The notes under the pieces are model-generated. The model worked only from the letters and a program-made list of their open reading frames with translations, searched no databases and was not told the origin of the DNA. Both the position numbers and the translations under genes were made by a program. A DNA stretch of 64,000 nt. Origin: Halomonas beimenensis (lineage in GTDB: Bacteria > Pseudomonadota > Gammaproteobacteria > Pseudomonadales > Halomonadaceae). The first letter of the stretch is position 1, and every line of letters starts with the position of its first letter. Below, one piece after another: positions 1 through 7,637 of this stretch. The stretch is taken from assembly GCF_002549795.1 (NCBI RefSeq), contig NZ_CP021435.1, positions 3,844,001 to 3,908,000 of the forward strand. The letters are read 5' to 3'.

Positions 1-1419
1 TACCTGAACGCGCCCACCGCCGGACGCAACCTGCTGGGGGAGCGGGGCTACGATCGGCTGATGGCCGAGCTCGAGGCCGGCGAGCATGCCATCGCCCTGA
101 TGGCCAGTGGCGACTACTCCTTCAAGGGCTCGGGCTATGTGCGAGGGGGCATCTTCGACCGCATCGAGGTGAGCCAGGACGGCCGGACCATCACCTTCCA
201 CGACCGGGACCACCAGCGGCTCGGCCGGCTCGCCCTCGACGGCATGCCGCGCATGACCGAGAAGGACATCTTCGTCATCCGCGAGGAGGCCGGGTTCGAC
301 CCTGGCCGCCCCTGGCAGCTCAACCTGCTGGTCCGTCGCGCCTCGGGACCGCTGGATACGGAGTTCACGCGGTTCAGCGCCGATTACCGGGTGCCCGATG
401 CCTATGTGGAGCGCCCCGAGCCGGTGGTCGAGCGTCCCGTCTGGGTACGGGTGTGGCACGACAAGGCCTTCCAGATCGGCGTGCTCGGCGCCGGCCTGCT
501 GGTGCTCACCGGGATCATGCTGTTCCAGGACGTGCTGGTGCGCTATCCGCGAGTCCTGGCCCCGCTCCGCCTCGGCTTCCTCGTCTACACCCTGGTCTTC
601 ATCGGCTGGTATGGCCTGGCCCAGCTCTCGGTGGTCAACGTCCTGACCTTCACCAACGCCTTGATCACCGACTTCAGCTGGTCGTCGTTTTTGATCGACC
701 CGATGATGTTCATCCTCTGGTGCTTCGTGGCCGTCAGCCTGCTGCTGTGGGGACGCGGGGTCTACTGCGGCTGGCTGTGTCCCTTCGGCGCCCTGCAGGA
801 CCTCGTCAACAAGGCCGCCCGCCGGCTGGGGGTGAAGCAGATCCAGATCCCCTTCGGCCTCCACGAGCGGCTCTGGGCCATCAAGTACATCATCCTGCTG
901 GGACTGTTCGCCCTCTCGCTGCACTCCCTCGGCACCGCCGAACGCTACGCCGAGGTGGAACCCTTCAAGACCGCCATCACCCTGCGCTTCCAGCGCGACT
1001 GGCCCTTCGTGCTCTATGCCCTGGGCCTGGTGGCGGTCTCGGCGTTCAACCACAAGTTCTACTGCCGCTATGTCTGTCCCCTGGGAGCGGGCCTGGCGGT
1101 GCCCGCCCGCCTTCGCCTCTTCGACTGGCTCAAGCGCCATCGCGGCAGCTGTGGCACGCCCTGCCAGATCTGCGCCAACGAGTGCGAGGTGGCGGCCATC
1201 CACCCCGACGGTCGCATCAACGCCAACGAGTGCCACTACTGTCTCGATTGCCAGGTCACCTATCACGACGACCGGCGCTGTCCGCCGATGATCAAGCGCC
1301 GCAAGCGCTACGAGAAGGCGGCACGCCTGGCGGGTGCCCGTCCAGGCGCCGAGACCCACGACTCCGGCCAGGCCGGATCCTCGAAGCTGCAGCCAATCCC
1401 GATTCACCAGGAGGACTGA
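1..1419 (+). CDS. nosR: NosR, membrane iron-sulfur flavoprotein for N2O reduction (5' end outside window)
   Basis: The frame is open to the first base of the window, so this is the C-terminal ~472 residues of NosR; the N-terminal periplasmic FMN-binding region lies upstream. What is visible: the end of the periplasmic domain, then several membrane segments (for example around nt 470-540 and 560-640), two cysteine motifs of polyferredoxin type (CGWLCPFGAL and CRYVCPLGAG) and a C-terminal cytoplasmic ferredoxin-like cluster region (CGTPCQICANEC, CHYCLDC). NosR is known to supply electrons to NosZ and to be needed for nosZ expression or maintenance. The nosZ Shine-Dalgarno (AGGAGG) lies inside the last codons of this gene and only 3 nt separate the two, which indicates co-transcription and coupling. 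Confidence 0.95.
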   Translation, partial: YLNAPTAGRNLLGERGYDRLMAELEAGEHAIALMASGDYSFKGSGYVRGGIFDRIEVSQDGRTITFHDRDHQRLGRLALDGMPRMTEKDIFVIREEAGFDPGRPWQLNLLVRRASGPLDTEFTRFSADYRVPDAYVERPEPVVERPVWVRVWHDKAFQIGVLGAGLLVLTGIMLFQDVLVRYPRVLAPLRLGFLVYTLVFIGWYGLAQLSVVNVLTFTNALITDFSWSSFLIDPMMFILWCFVAVSLLLWGRGVYCGWLCPFGALQDLVNKAARRLGVKQIQIPFGLHERLWAIKYIILLGLFALSLHSLGTAERYAEVEPFKTAITLRFQRDWPFVLYALGLVAVSAFNHKFYCRYVCPLGAGLAVPARLRLFDWLKRHRGSCGTPCQICANECEVAAIHPDGRINANECHYCLDCQVTYHDDRRCPPMIKRRKRYEKAARLAGARPGAETHDSGQAGSSKLQPIPIHQED

Positions 1420-1422
1420 ACC

Positions 1423-3300
1423 ATGAGCGAGAAGAAGAAGGACATCGAGAACCTCGGCCGCCGGCACTTCCTGCGCAACAGCGCGGTAACCGGCGTGGCC
1501 GGCGCCGGCCTGGCCGGCGGCTTCGGTGCCGGCGCCTTGATCAACAGCCGCCAGGCGCGTGCCGCCGGCGAGGACGGCATCGAGGTCGCCCCGGGCGAGC
1601 TGGACGAGTACTACGGCTTCTGGAGCGGCGGACACCAGGGCGAGGTCCGGGTGCTGGGGGTGCCGTCCATGCGCGAGCTGATGCGCATCCCGGTGTTCAA
1701 CGTCGACAGCGCCAGCGGCTGGGGCATCACCAACGAATCCAAGCGGGTACTGGGCGAGTCGAGCCGCTTCCTCAATGGCGATGCCCACCACCCGCACGTC
1801 TCCATGACCGACGGCCGCTACGACGGCAAGTACCTGTTCATCAACGACAAGGCCAACACCCGGGTGGCACGGATCCGTCTCGACATCATGAAGACGGACA
1901 AGATCATCACCATCCCCAACGTCCAGGCGATCCACGGCCTGCGCCTGCAGAAGGTACCGCACACCAAGTACGTCTTCGCCAACGCCGAGCTGCCGATCCC
2001 CCAGCTCAACGACGGTCGTGACCTGGAGAGCCCCGACAACTACTACACCATGTTCAACGGCATCGACGCCGAAGACATGAAGGTCGCCTGGCAGGTGATC
2101 GTCGACGGCAACCTGGACAACACCGACGCCGACTACACCGGCCGTTTCGTGGCCTCCACCTGCTACAACTCCGAGAAGGGCATGACGCTGGCCGACACCA
2201 TGCGCGCGGAACGCGACTGGGTGGTGGTGTTCGACGTCGAGGCCATCGAGGCCGCGGTGGCCGCCGGCGAGTACCAGACCCTGGGCGATTCCGAGGTGCC
2301 GGTGCTCGATGGTCGCAAGGGATCCCGGCTGACCCGTTACATTCCCGTGCCCAAGAACCCGCACGGCCTGAACACCTCGCCGGACGGCCAGTACTTCATC
2401 GCCAACGGCAAGCTCTCGCCGACGGTGTCGATCATCGCCATCGACAAGCTGCCGGCGCTGTTCGATGACGCCATCGCCCCCCGCGACGCCGTGGTCGGCG
2501 AGCCGGAGCTGGGCCTGGGGCCCTTGCATACCACCTATGACGGCCGCGGTAACGCCTACACCACGCTGTTCATCGACAGCCAGGTGGCCAAGTGGAACAT
2601 CGCCGATGCCATCCGCGCCTACAACGGCGAGGAGGTCAACTACATTCGCCAGAAGCTCGACGTCCACTACCAGCCCGGTCACAACCACGCCAGCCTCACC
2701 GAGTCCCGCGACGCCGACGGCAAGTGGCTGGTGGTGCTCTCCAAGTTCTCCAAGGACCGCTTCCTGCCGGTGGGCCCCCTGCATCCGGAGAACGACCAGT
2801 TGATCGATATCTCCGGCGAGGAAATGAAGCTGGTCCACGACGGGCCCACCTACGCCGAGCCCCACGATTGCATCCTGCTGCGGGCCGATCAGCTCAGCCC
2901 GAGCCGCGTCTGGACCCGCGACGATCCCTTCTTCGCCGAGACCCGGGCCATGGCCGAAGCCGACGGCATCACCCTGGAGCGGGACAACAAGGTCATCCGC
3001 GACGGCAACAAGGTGCGGGTCTACATGACCTCCATCGCGCCCCAGTACGGCCTGACCCAGTTCAAGGTCCGGCAAGGCGACGAGGTCACCGTGGTCATCA
3101 CCAACCTCGACCAGGTCGAGGACCTGACGCATGGCTTCTGCCTGGTCAATCACGGGGTGTCCATGGAGATCAGCCCCCAGCAGACCGCCAGCGTCACCTT
3201 CGTGGCCGATCGGCCCGGCGTGCACTGGTACTACTGCAACTGGTTCTGCCATGCCATGCACATGGAGATGACGGGACGCATGCTGGTCGAGAAGGCCTGA
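1423..3300 (+). CDS. nosZ: Nitrous-oxide reductase NosZ (clade I, Tat-exported)
   Basis: Reduces N2O to N2 in the periplasm as the last step of denitrification. The 625-residue length fits the family. A twin-arginine signal ([12 protein letters not shown], residues ~14-25) followed by an Ala/Gly-rich hydrophobic stretch places it in the Tat-dependent clade I. A seven-bladed propeller domain carrying the CuZ histidines (for example [23 protein letters not shown]) is followed by a cupredoxin domain with the full CuA motif [12 protein letters not shown] near the C-terminus. All key ligands that can be judged by eye are present, so the enzyme should be functional. It lies between nosR and nosD. 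Confidence 0.98.
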   Translation: MSEKKKDIENLGRRHFLRNSAVTGVAGAGLAGGFGAGALINSRQARAAGEDGIEVAPGELDEYYGFWSGGHQGEVRVLGVPSMRELMRIPVFNVDSASGWGITNESKRVLGESSRFLNGDAHHPHVSMTDGRYDGKYLFINDKANTRVARIRLDIMKTDKIITIPNVQAIHGLRLQKVPHTKYVFANAELPIPQLNDGRDLESPDNYYTMFNGIDAEDMKVAWQVIVDGNLDNTDADYTGRFVASTCYNSEKGMTLADTMRAERDWVVVFDVEAIEAAVAAGEYQTLGDSEVPVLDGRKGSRLTRYIPVPKNPHGLNTSPDGQYFIANGKLSPTVSIIAIDKLPALFDDAIAPRDAVVGEPELGLGPLHTTYDGRGNAYTTLFIDSQVAKWNIADAIRAYNGEEVNYIRQKLDVHYQPGHNHASLTESRDADGKWLVVLSKFSKDRFLPVGPLHPENDQLIDISGEEMKLVHDGPTYAEPHDCILLRADQLSPSRVWTRDDPFFAETRAMAEADGITLERDNKVIRDGNKVRVYMTSIAPQYGLTQFKVRQGDEVTVVITNLDQVEDLTHGFCLVNHGVSMEISPQQTASVTFVADRPGVHWYYCNWFCHAMHMEMTGRMLVEKA

Positions 3301-3347
3301 TCCCCACCGGGGCCGAGTCCGCTCGGCCCCCCATGACCGGAGCCGCG

Positions 3348-4661
3348 ATGAAGCGAGGCATTCACCTGATCGCCATGGCCCTGCTGAGCACCGCCGCCGG
3401 CCTGCTCCCGGGGTCGATGGTCCAGGCGGCCACCTGGACGGCGACCCCCGGGGCATCGCTGCAGCCGCTGATCGAGCAGGCCGAGGCCGGCGACACCCTG
3501 CTGCTGCCCGAGGGCCGCTATCCGGGGCCGCTGATCATCGACAAGTCCCTGGCCCTGCAGGGTCAGGGCAGGGCAGTGATCGACGGCGGCGATGCCGGCG
3601 ATGCGGTGACCCTGGCCGCCCCGGACATCGTGCTCTCGGGACTCACCATCGAGGACTGGGGCCGCGACCTGACCGCCATGGATACCGGCATCCTGGTCCG
3701 CGAGACGGCGACCGGAAGCCTGATCCGCGACAACCGCCTGACGGGGGCCGGCTTCGGCATCCGACTCGACGCGGTGCACGACGTCGCGGTGATCGGCAAC
3801 CGGATCCGCGGCGATGCCACGCTGCGGTCCCAGGATCGCGGCAACGGCATCCACCTGTTCAACGTCGCGGACGCCCGGGTGGAAGGCAACGACATCCGCG
3901 GGGTCCGCGACGGCATCTACATCGACACCAGCCGGAACAGCCTGCTGCGCGGCAACCGCCTGCAGGAGCTGCGCTACGGCGTCCACTACATGTACGCCCA
4001 CGACAATCACCTGGAAGACAACCTGACCCGCCACACCCGCACCGGCTACGCGCTGATGCAATCCAAGCGGCTGACCGTCATCGGCAATCGCTCGGAGGAC
4101 GACCGCCACTACGGCATCCTGATGAACAACATCACCGACAGCCTGCTGCGCGGCAACCGGGTCACCGGCATCCGCCAGCCGCGCGGCGACGACGGACGGC
4201 TGGTGGTCCAGGGCGGCGAGGGCAAGGCGCTGTTCGTCTACAACGCCCAATTCAACCGCTTCGAGGGCAACCGCTTCGCCGACAGCGACATCGGCATCCA
4301 TCTCACCGCGGGATCGGAGGACAACGCCATGGTGGGTAACGCCTTCATCGCCAACCGCCAGCAGGTCATGTACGTGGCCACCCGCGCCCAGGAGTGGTCG
4401 GAGAATGGCCGAGGCAACTACTGGAGCGACTATCTGGGCTGGGACCTGGCCGGCGACGGCATCGGCGATACGCCCTATGAGCCCAACGATGCCATGGACC
4501 GCCTGCTGTGGCGCTATCCGGTCGCCCGGGTGCTGATGCACAGCCCCGCGGTGCTGGCCCTGCGCTGGGTACAGCGCCGGTTCCCGGTGTTCCGCCCCCA
4601 GGGGGTCAAGGACAGCGCGCCGCTGATGGCTCCCCCCGTCTTCGCGGAGGCCGACGCATGA
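3348..4661 (+). CDS. nosD: NosD, periplasmic copper-cluster maturation protein
   Basis: NosD is a right-handed beta-helix protein needed, with the NosFY ABC transporter, for assembly of the CuZ site of NosZ. The 437-residue product has an N-terminal Sec signal peptide (basic start, hydrophobic stretch, cleavage after VQA) and many repeated parallel-beta-helix rungs of the type 'GN-x-I-x-G' between residues ~60 and 350. The start at 3348 is chosen because GGAG sits 5 nt upstream and the signal peptide begins there; an in-frame ATG at 3333 is an alternative. The stop overlaps the nosF start (ATGA). Confidence 0.95.
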   Translation: MKRGIHLIAMALLSTAAGLLPGSMVQAATWTATPGASLQPLIEQAEAGDTLLLPEGRYPGPLIIDKSLALQGQGRAVIDGGDAGDAVTLAAPDIVLSGLTIEDWGRDLTAMDTGILVRETATGSLIRDNRLTGAGFGIRLDAVHDVAVIGNRIRGDATLRSQDRGNGIHLFNVADARVEGNDIRGVRDGIYIDTSRNSLLRGNRLQELRYGVHYMYAHDNHLEDNLTRHTRTGYALMQSKRLTVIGNRSEDDRHYGILMNNITDSLLRGNRVTGIRQPRGDDGRLVVQGGEGKALFVYNAQFNRFEGNRFADSDIGIHLTAGSEDNAMVGNAFIANRQQVMYVATRAQEWSENGRGNYWSDYLGWDLAGDGIGDTPYEPNDAMDRLLWRYPVARVLMHSPAVLALRWVQRRFPVFRPQGVKDSAPLMAPPVFAEADA

Positions 4662-5593
4662 GACCGATCATCGAACTGCATGACGTGAGCCTGCGCCAGG
4701 GCGGCCTGACCCGACTCGCGGGCCTCGATCTCGCCGTGGAAGAGGGAGAGGTGCTGGCCCTGCTCGGCCACAACGGGGCCGGCAAGACCACCACCATGAA
4801 GCTGATCCTCGGACTGCTCACCCCGAGCGCGGGCCGCCTCGAGGTACTCGGCGGCCGTCCCGATGGCCGCCACGCGGCGGTGCTTCGCCGGCATCTGGGC
4901 TATCTGCCCGAGAACGTCAGCTTCTACGAGCAGCTTACCGGACGGGAGGTACTGCACTTCTTCGCCCGGCTCAAGCGGGCCGCGGCCGGGCAGGCGGAGG
5001 AGTTGCTCGAGCGGGTGGGCCTCGCGACGGCCGCCGGGCGCCGGGTGAAGACCTACTCCAAGGGCATGCGCCAGCGCCTCGGCCTGGCCCAGGCCCTGCT
5101 CGGCGCCCCCCGCCTGCTGCTGCTCGACGAGCCCACCACCGGGCTCGACCCCGCCGCCACCCGGGACTTCTATGACACGGTCCGCGAGCTCGGCGAACGA
5201 GGCTGCACCGTGCTGCTGTCGTCCCACGTCCTGCCGGGGGTAGAGCCCTACATCGACCGCGCCCTGATCCTCGGCGACGGCCATCGCCTGGCCCTGGGCA
5301 GCCTGGACGGGCTGCGCACGGAGGCGGCCCTGCCGCTGACCATTCGCGCCCGGGGGCGGCTGGCGGACCGGGACTGGCGGACGACCTGGGAGGATGCGCG
5401 GATCGTCGCCCGCCCCCTGAATGGCCACGAGGTCTCCCTCTCGGTGCCCGCCGAGTGCAAGCTCGCGGTGCTCAGGCGACTGACCGCCATCCCCGGGGTC
5501 GAGGACATCGAGCTGCAGCCGCCGAGCCTGGAGACCCTCTACGCCCACTTCTCGCGCCTCGGCACGCGGGAGAGACGAGGAGATGCCCCATGA
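4658..5593 (+). CDS. nosF: NosF, ABC transporter ATP-binding protein
   Basis: The cytoplasmic ATPase that works with membrane protein NosY and periplasmic NosD in maturation of the N2O reductase copper centre (proposed sulfur delivery). It has 311 residues. Walker A GHNGAGKTTT, signature-like YSKGMRQRLGLAQALL, Walker B RLLLLDEPTTGLDP and the switch histidine (SSHVLPG) are all intact. The start is the ATG that overlaps the nosD stop (ATGA); it opens directly with a typical ABC first strand. The gene ends by overlapping nosY in the same way, so D, F and Y are translationally coupled. Confidence 0.95.
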   Translation: MRPIIELHDVSLRQGGLTRLAGLDLAVEEGEVLALLGHNGAGKTTTMKLILGLLTPSAGRLEVLGGRPDGRHAAVLRRHLGYLPENVSFYEQLTGREVLHFFARLKRAAAGQAEELLERVGLATAAGRRVKTYSKGMRQRLGLAQALLGAPRLLLLDEPTTGLDPAATRDFYDTVRELGERGCTVLLSSHVLPGVEPYIDRALILGDGHRLALGSLDGLRTEAALPLTIRARGRLADRDWRTTWEDARIVARPLNGHEVSLSVPAECKLAVLRRLTAIPGVEDIELQPPSLETLYAHFSRLGTRERRGDAP

Positions 5594-6414
5594 ACGCCAT
5601 CCTGACGCTGGCCGGCAAGGAGTTCCGCGACGGCCTGCGCAATCGCTGGGTGCTGGCCATCGCCCTGATCCTGGCCGCCCTGGCCGTGGGCATCGCCTGG
5701 TTCGGCGCCGCCGCCAGCGGCGGGCTCGGCTTCGCGTCGCTCGCCACCACCCTGGTCAGCCTGTCGACCCTGGCGGTGTTCCTGATTCCGCTGATCGCCC
5801 TGCTGCTGGCCTACGACGCCGTGGTCGGCGAACAGGAGGCGGGCACCCTGCTGTTGCTGCTGACCTATCCGTTGAGCCGCCCCCAGTTGCTGCTGGGCAA
5901 GTTCCTGGGTCACGGCCTGATCCTCGCCGCGGCCACGGTGCTCGGCTTCAGCGTCGCCGGGGCGGTGATCGCGCTGGGAGCCGAGGGGGTGGCCCTCGCG
6001 GAACTGGTCGCCGGGATGGGCCTGCTGATCGTCAGCAGCGTGCTGCTGGGCTGGGTGTTCATCGCCTTCGCCTACCTGATCAGCGCCGGGGCCACCGAGA
6101 AGGCCCGGGCGGCGGGCCTGGCCCTGGGCGTCTGGTTCCTGTTCGTGCTGGTCTTCGACCTGGGGCTGCTGGCGCTGCTGGTGAGCGTCGAGCAAGGCGG
6201 CGACTGGCTGCCCTGGCTGCTGCTGCTCAATCCCACCGAGTGCTTCCGGCTGATCAACCTGGCCGGCTTCGAGGCCGCTCGCGACTACACCGGCTTGGCC
6301 GGCATCGCCCGGGGCGACCTCTTCCGGCCGGCCCTGCTGGTCCCGATCCTGCTGGCCTGGATCCTGGTGCCGCTGGGCCTGGCCGTCCTGCGCTTCCACC
6401 GCCGCGAAGCCTGA
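5590..6414 (+). CDS. nosY: NosY, ABC transporter permease
   Basis: An integral membrane protein of 274 residues, the permease partner of NosF. It starts with a short cytoplasmic amphipathic segment (LTLAGKEFRDGLRNRW) typical of ABC-2 type permeases, followed by about six hydrophobic segments (roughly residues 20-40, 52-76, 105-130, 140-165, 172-195 and near the C-terminus). The start codon overlaps the nosF stop (ATGA), which decides it over upstream in-frame starts. No irregularity was noted. Confidence 0.94.
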   Translation: MNAILTLAGKEFRDGLRNRWVLAIALILAALAVGIAWFGAAASGGLGFASLATTLVSLSTLAVFLIPLIALLLAYDAVVGEQEAGTLLLLLTYPLSRPQLLLGKFLGHGLILAAATVLGFSVAGAVIALGAEGVALAELVAGMGLLIVSSVLLGWVFIAFAYLISAGATEKARAAGLALGVWFLFVLVFDLGLLALLVSVEQGGDWLPWLLLLNPTECFRLINLAGFEAARDYTGLAGIARGDLFRPALLVPILLAWILVPLGLAVLRFHRREA

Positions 6415-6430
6415 TCCCGAGGACATCGAC

Positions 6431-7018
6431 ATGATCCGCCCGTTCTCCATGCTGTTGCTCTTGCTCGCCCTCGCCGGCTGCGGGGGAGATCCCTCCCCTC
6501 CGGCGCTGGCCGCGCCCGAGCCCATCGCCTCCGGTGACAGCTGCCATGTCTGCGGGATGCTGATCACCGAGCACCCCGGCCCCAAGGGCGAGGCCTTTCT
6601 GGATGGCGCGGAGAGGCCACGCAAGTTCTGCTCGACCCTGGAACTGTTCGTCTTCCTCGCGCAACCGGAGAACGCCAGCCGGCTCAGCCATGCCTACGTC
6701 CACGACATCGGCAAGACGACCTGGGGCCGGCCAGCCGACGAGGCCTTCATTCGCGCCGAGGAGGCCTGGTACGTCGTCGGCCACGACCGGCGGGGCTCCA
6801 TGGGCCACACCCTGGCGTCCTTCGCCGGCCGCGAGGATGCCGACGCCTTCCGCGACGCGCACGGCGGCGAGGTGATCGCCTACGCGGACATCGACCTGGC
6901 GTTGCTCGGCCGACTGGGGCGCGGCGAGCCGTCCCGGGGGCCAGGCCCCGAGGATCACGGCGGGATGACGCCTCAGGGCGACCATGGCGCCCACGGCGAC
7001 ATGACCGACTCGCCCTGA
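6431..7018 (+). CDS. nosL: NosL, copper-binding outer-membrane lipoprotein
   Basis: NosL is a Cu(I) chaperone thought to deliver copper for NosZ assembly. The 195-residue product has a lipoprotein signal (LLLLALAGC lipobox, Cys near residue 17) and the hallmark copper site CHVCGMLI shortly after, followed by the conserved NosL core. The C-terminal ~30 residues are His/Gly/Asp rich (GDHGAHGDM), a plausible extra metal-binding tail; that role is inference. It follows nosY by 16 nt and ends the recognisable nos operon. No nosX or tatE is seen after it. Confidence 0.94.
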   Translation: MIRPFSMLLLLLALAGCGGDPSPPALAAPEPIASGDSCHVCGMLITEHPGPKGEAFLDGAERPRKFCSTLELFVFLAQPENASRLSHAYVHDIGKTTWGRPADEAFIRAEEAWYVVGHDRRGSMGHTLASFAGREDADAFRDAHGGEVIAYADIDLALLGRLGRGEPSRGPGPEDHGGMTPQGDHGAHGDMTDSP

Positions 7019-7079
7019 CGATCCCGGTGTCCGTCGCGAATATGCTAGCCTGCCGGGGTCCTTGGCCCCGGGAGTGCCC

Positions 7080-7631
7080 ATGTCCTCACGTCGTCGCCCC
7101 TCGTTCGGCCTGCCGGCCTGGCTGCTGGGCCTGGCCCTCGCCGGGCCGAGCCTGGCCGGCCAGTTCAACACCGACGCCGTCCGGTCGCATGGCGACTGGC
7201 ATTCGCTGCGCCTGACCCTGGGCGAGGAGCGTCACGTCCGGGCGCTGGAACAGCACAGCTACCGCGACAGCGTGTTCAGCGTCAACGCCACCCCCGGGGC
7301 CTGCGCGCGGCCCTGGCTGGAGATGCGGGTGGAGCTCGGCGAGGTCCAGGCCGAGAGCGCCACGGTCAACCGGGTGCCGGCGGACCTGCTGGTCGACGAG
7401 GGCTGGGTGCATACCGGGGAGGCCGCCTTCATCACCGAGCGCGGCAACAGCGGCTTCTACGTGCGCTTCGCCTTCCCCGACACCGGCGCCCTGCTGGACG
7501 AGATGCGCGGCGGTGAGGTGCTGCGGCTGCGCATCCACCGCGGTGAGAACGACCCCTGGTTCATGGTCTTCAGCCTGACGGGGGCCGGGGCCGCCCTCGA
7601 TCGCCTGGATCGGCTCTGCCGAGCCGGCTGA
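7080..7631 (+). CDS. Predicted secreted protein of unknown function downstream of nosL
   Basis: Not recognised. The 183-residue product starts with a basic N-terminus and a hydrophobic signal peptide (cleavage likely after SLAG), so it should be periplasmic. The mature part carries two cysteines that could pair (one in the TPGAC region, one at the very C-terminus, LDRLC). The ending 'F-S-L-x-G-x-x-x-A-L-x-x-L-x-x-x-C' vaguely resembles the C-terminus of invasion-associated-locus-B-like proteins, but that is weak. The start is set at the ATG with GGAG 5 nt upstream; a TTG at 7062 is possible. It is 61 nt behind nosL on the same strand, so co-transcription is possible, and it converges with the next gene. 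Confidence 0.7.
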   Translation: MSSRRRPSFGLPAWLLGLALAGPSLAGQFNTDAVRSHGDWHSLRLTLGEERHVRALEQHSYRDSVFSVNATPGACARPWLEMRVELGEVQAESATVNRVPADLLVDEGWVHTGEAAFITERGNSGFYVRFAFPDTGALLDEMRGGEVLRLRIHRGENDPWFMVFSLTGAGAALDRLDRLCRAG

Positions 7632-7637
7632 CGGCAC

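Noticed and set aside
3231-4541. Long minus-strand open frame of 436 codons opposite nosD
   Set aside because: Its product is repetitive low-complexity Ala/Val/Gln/Gly with no family features. It mirrors nosD codons, and nosD is unambiguous.
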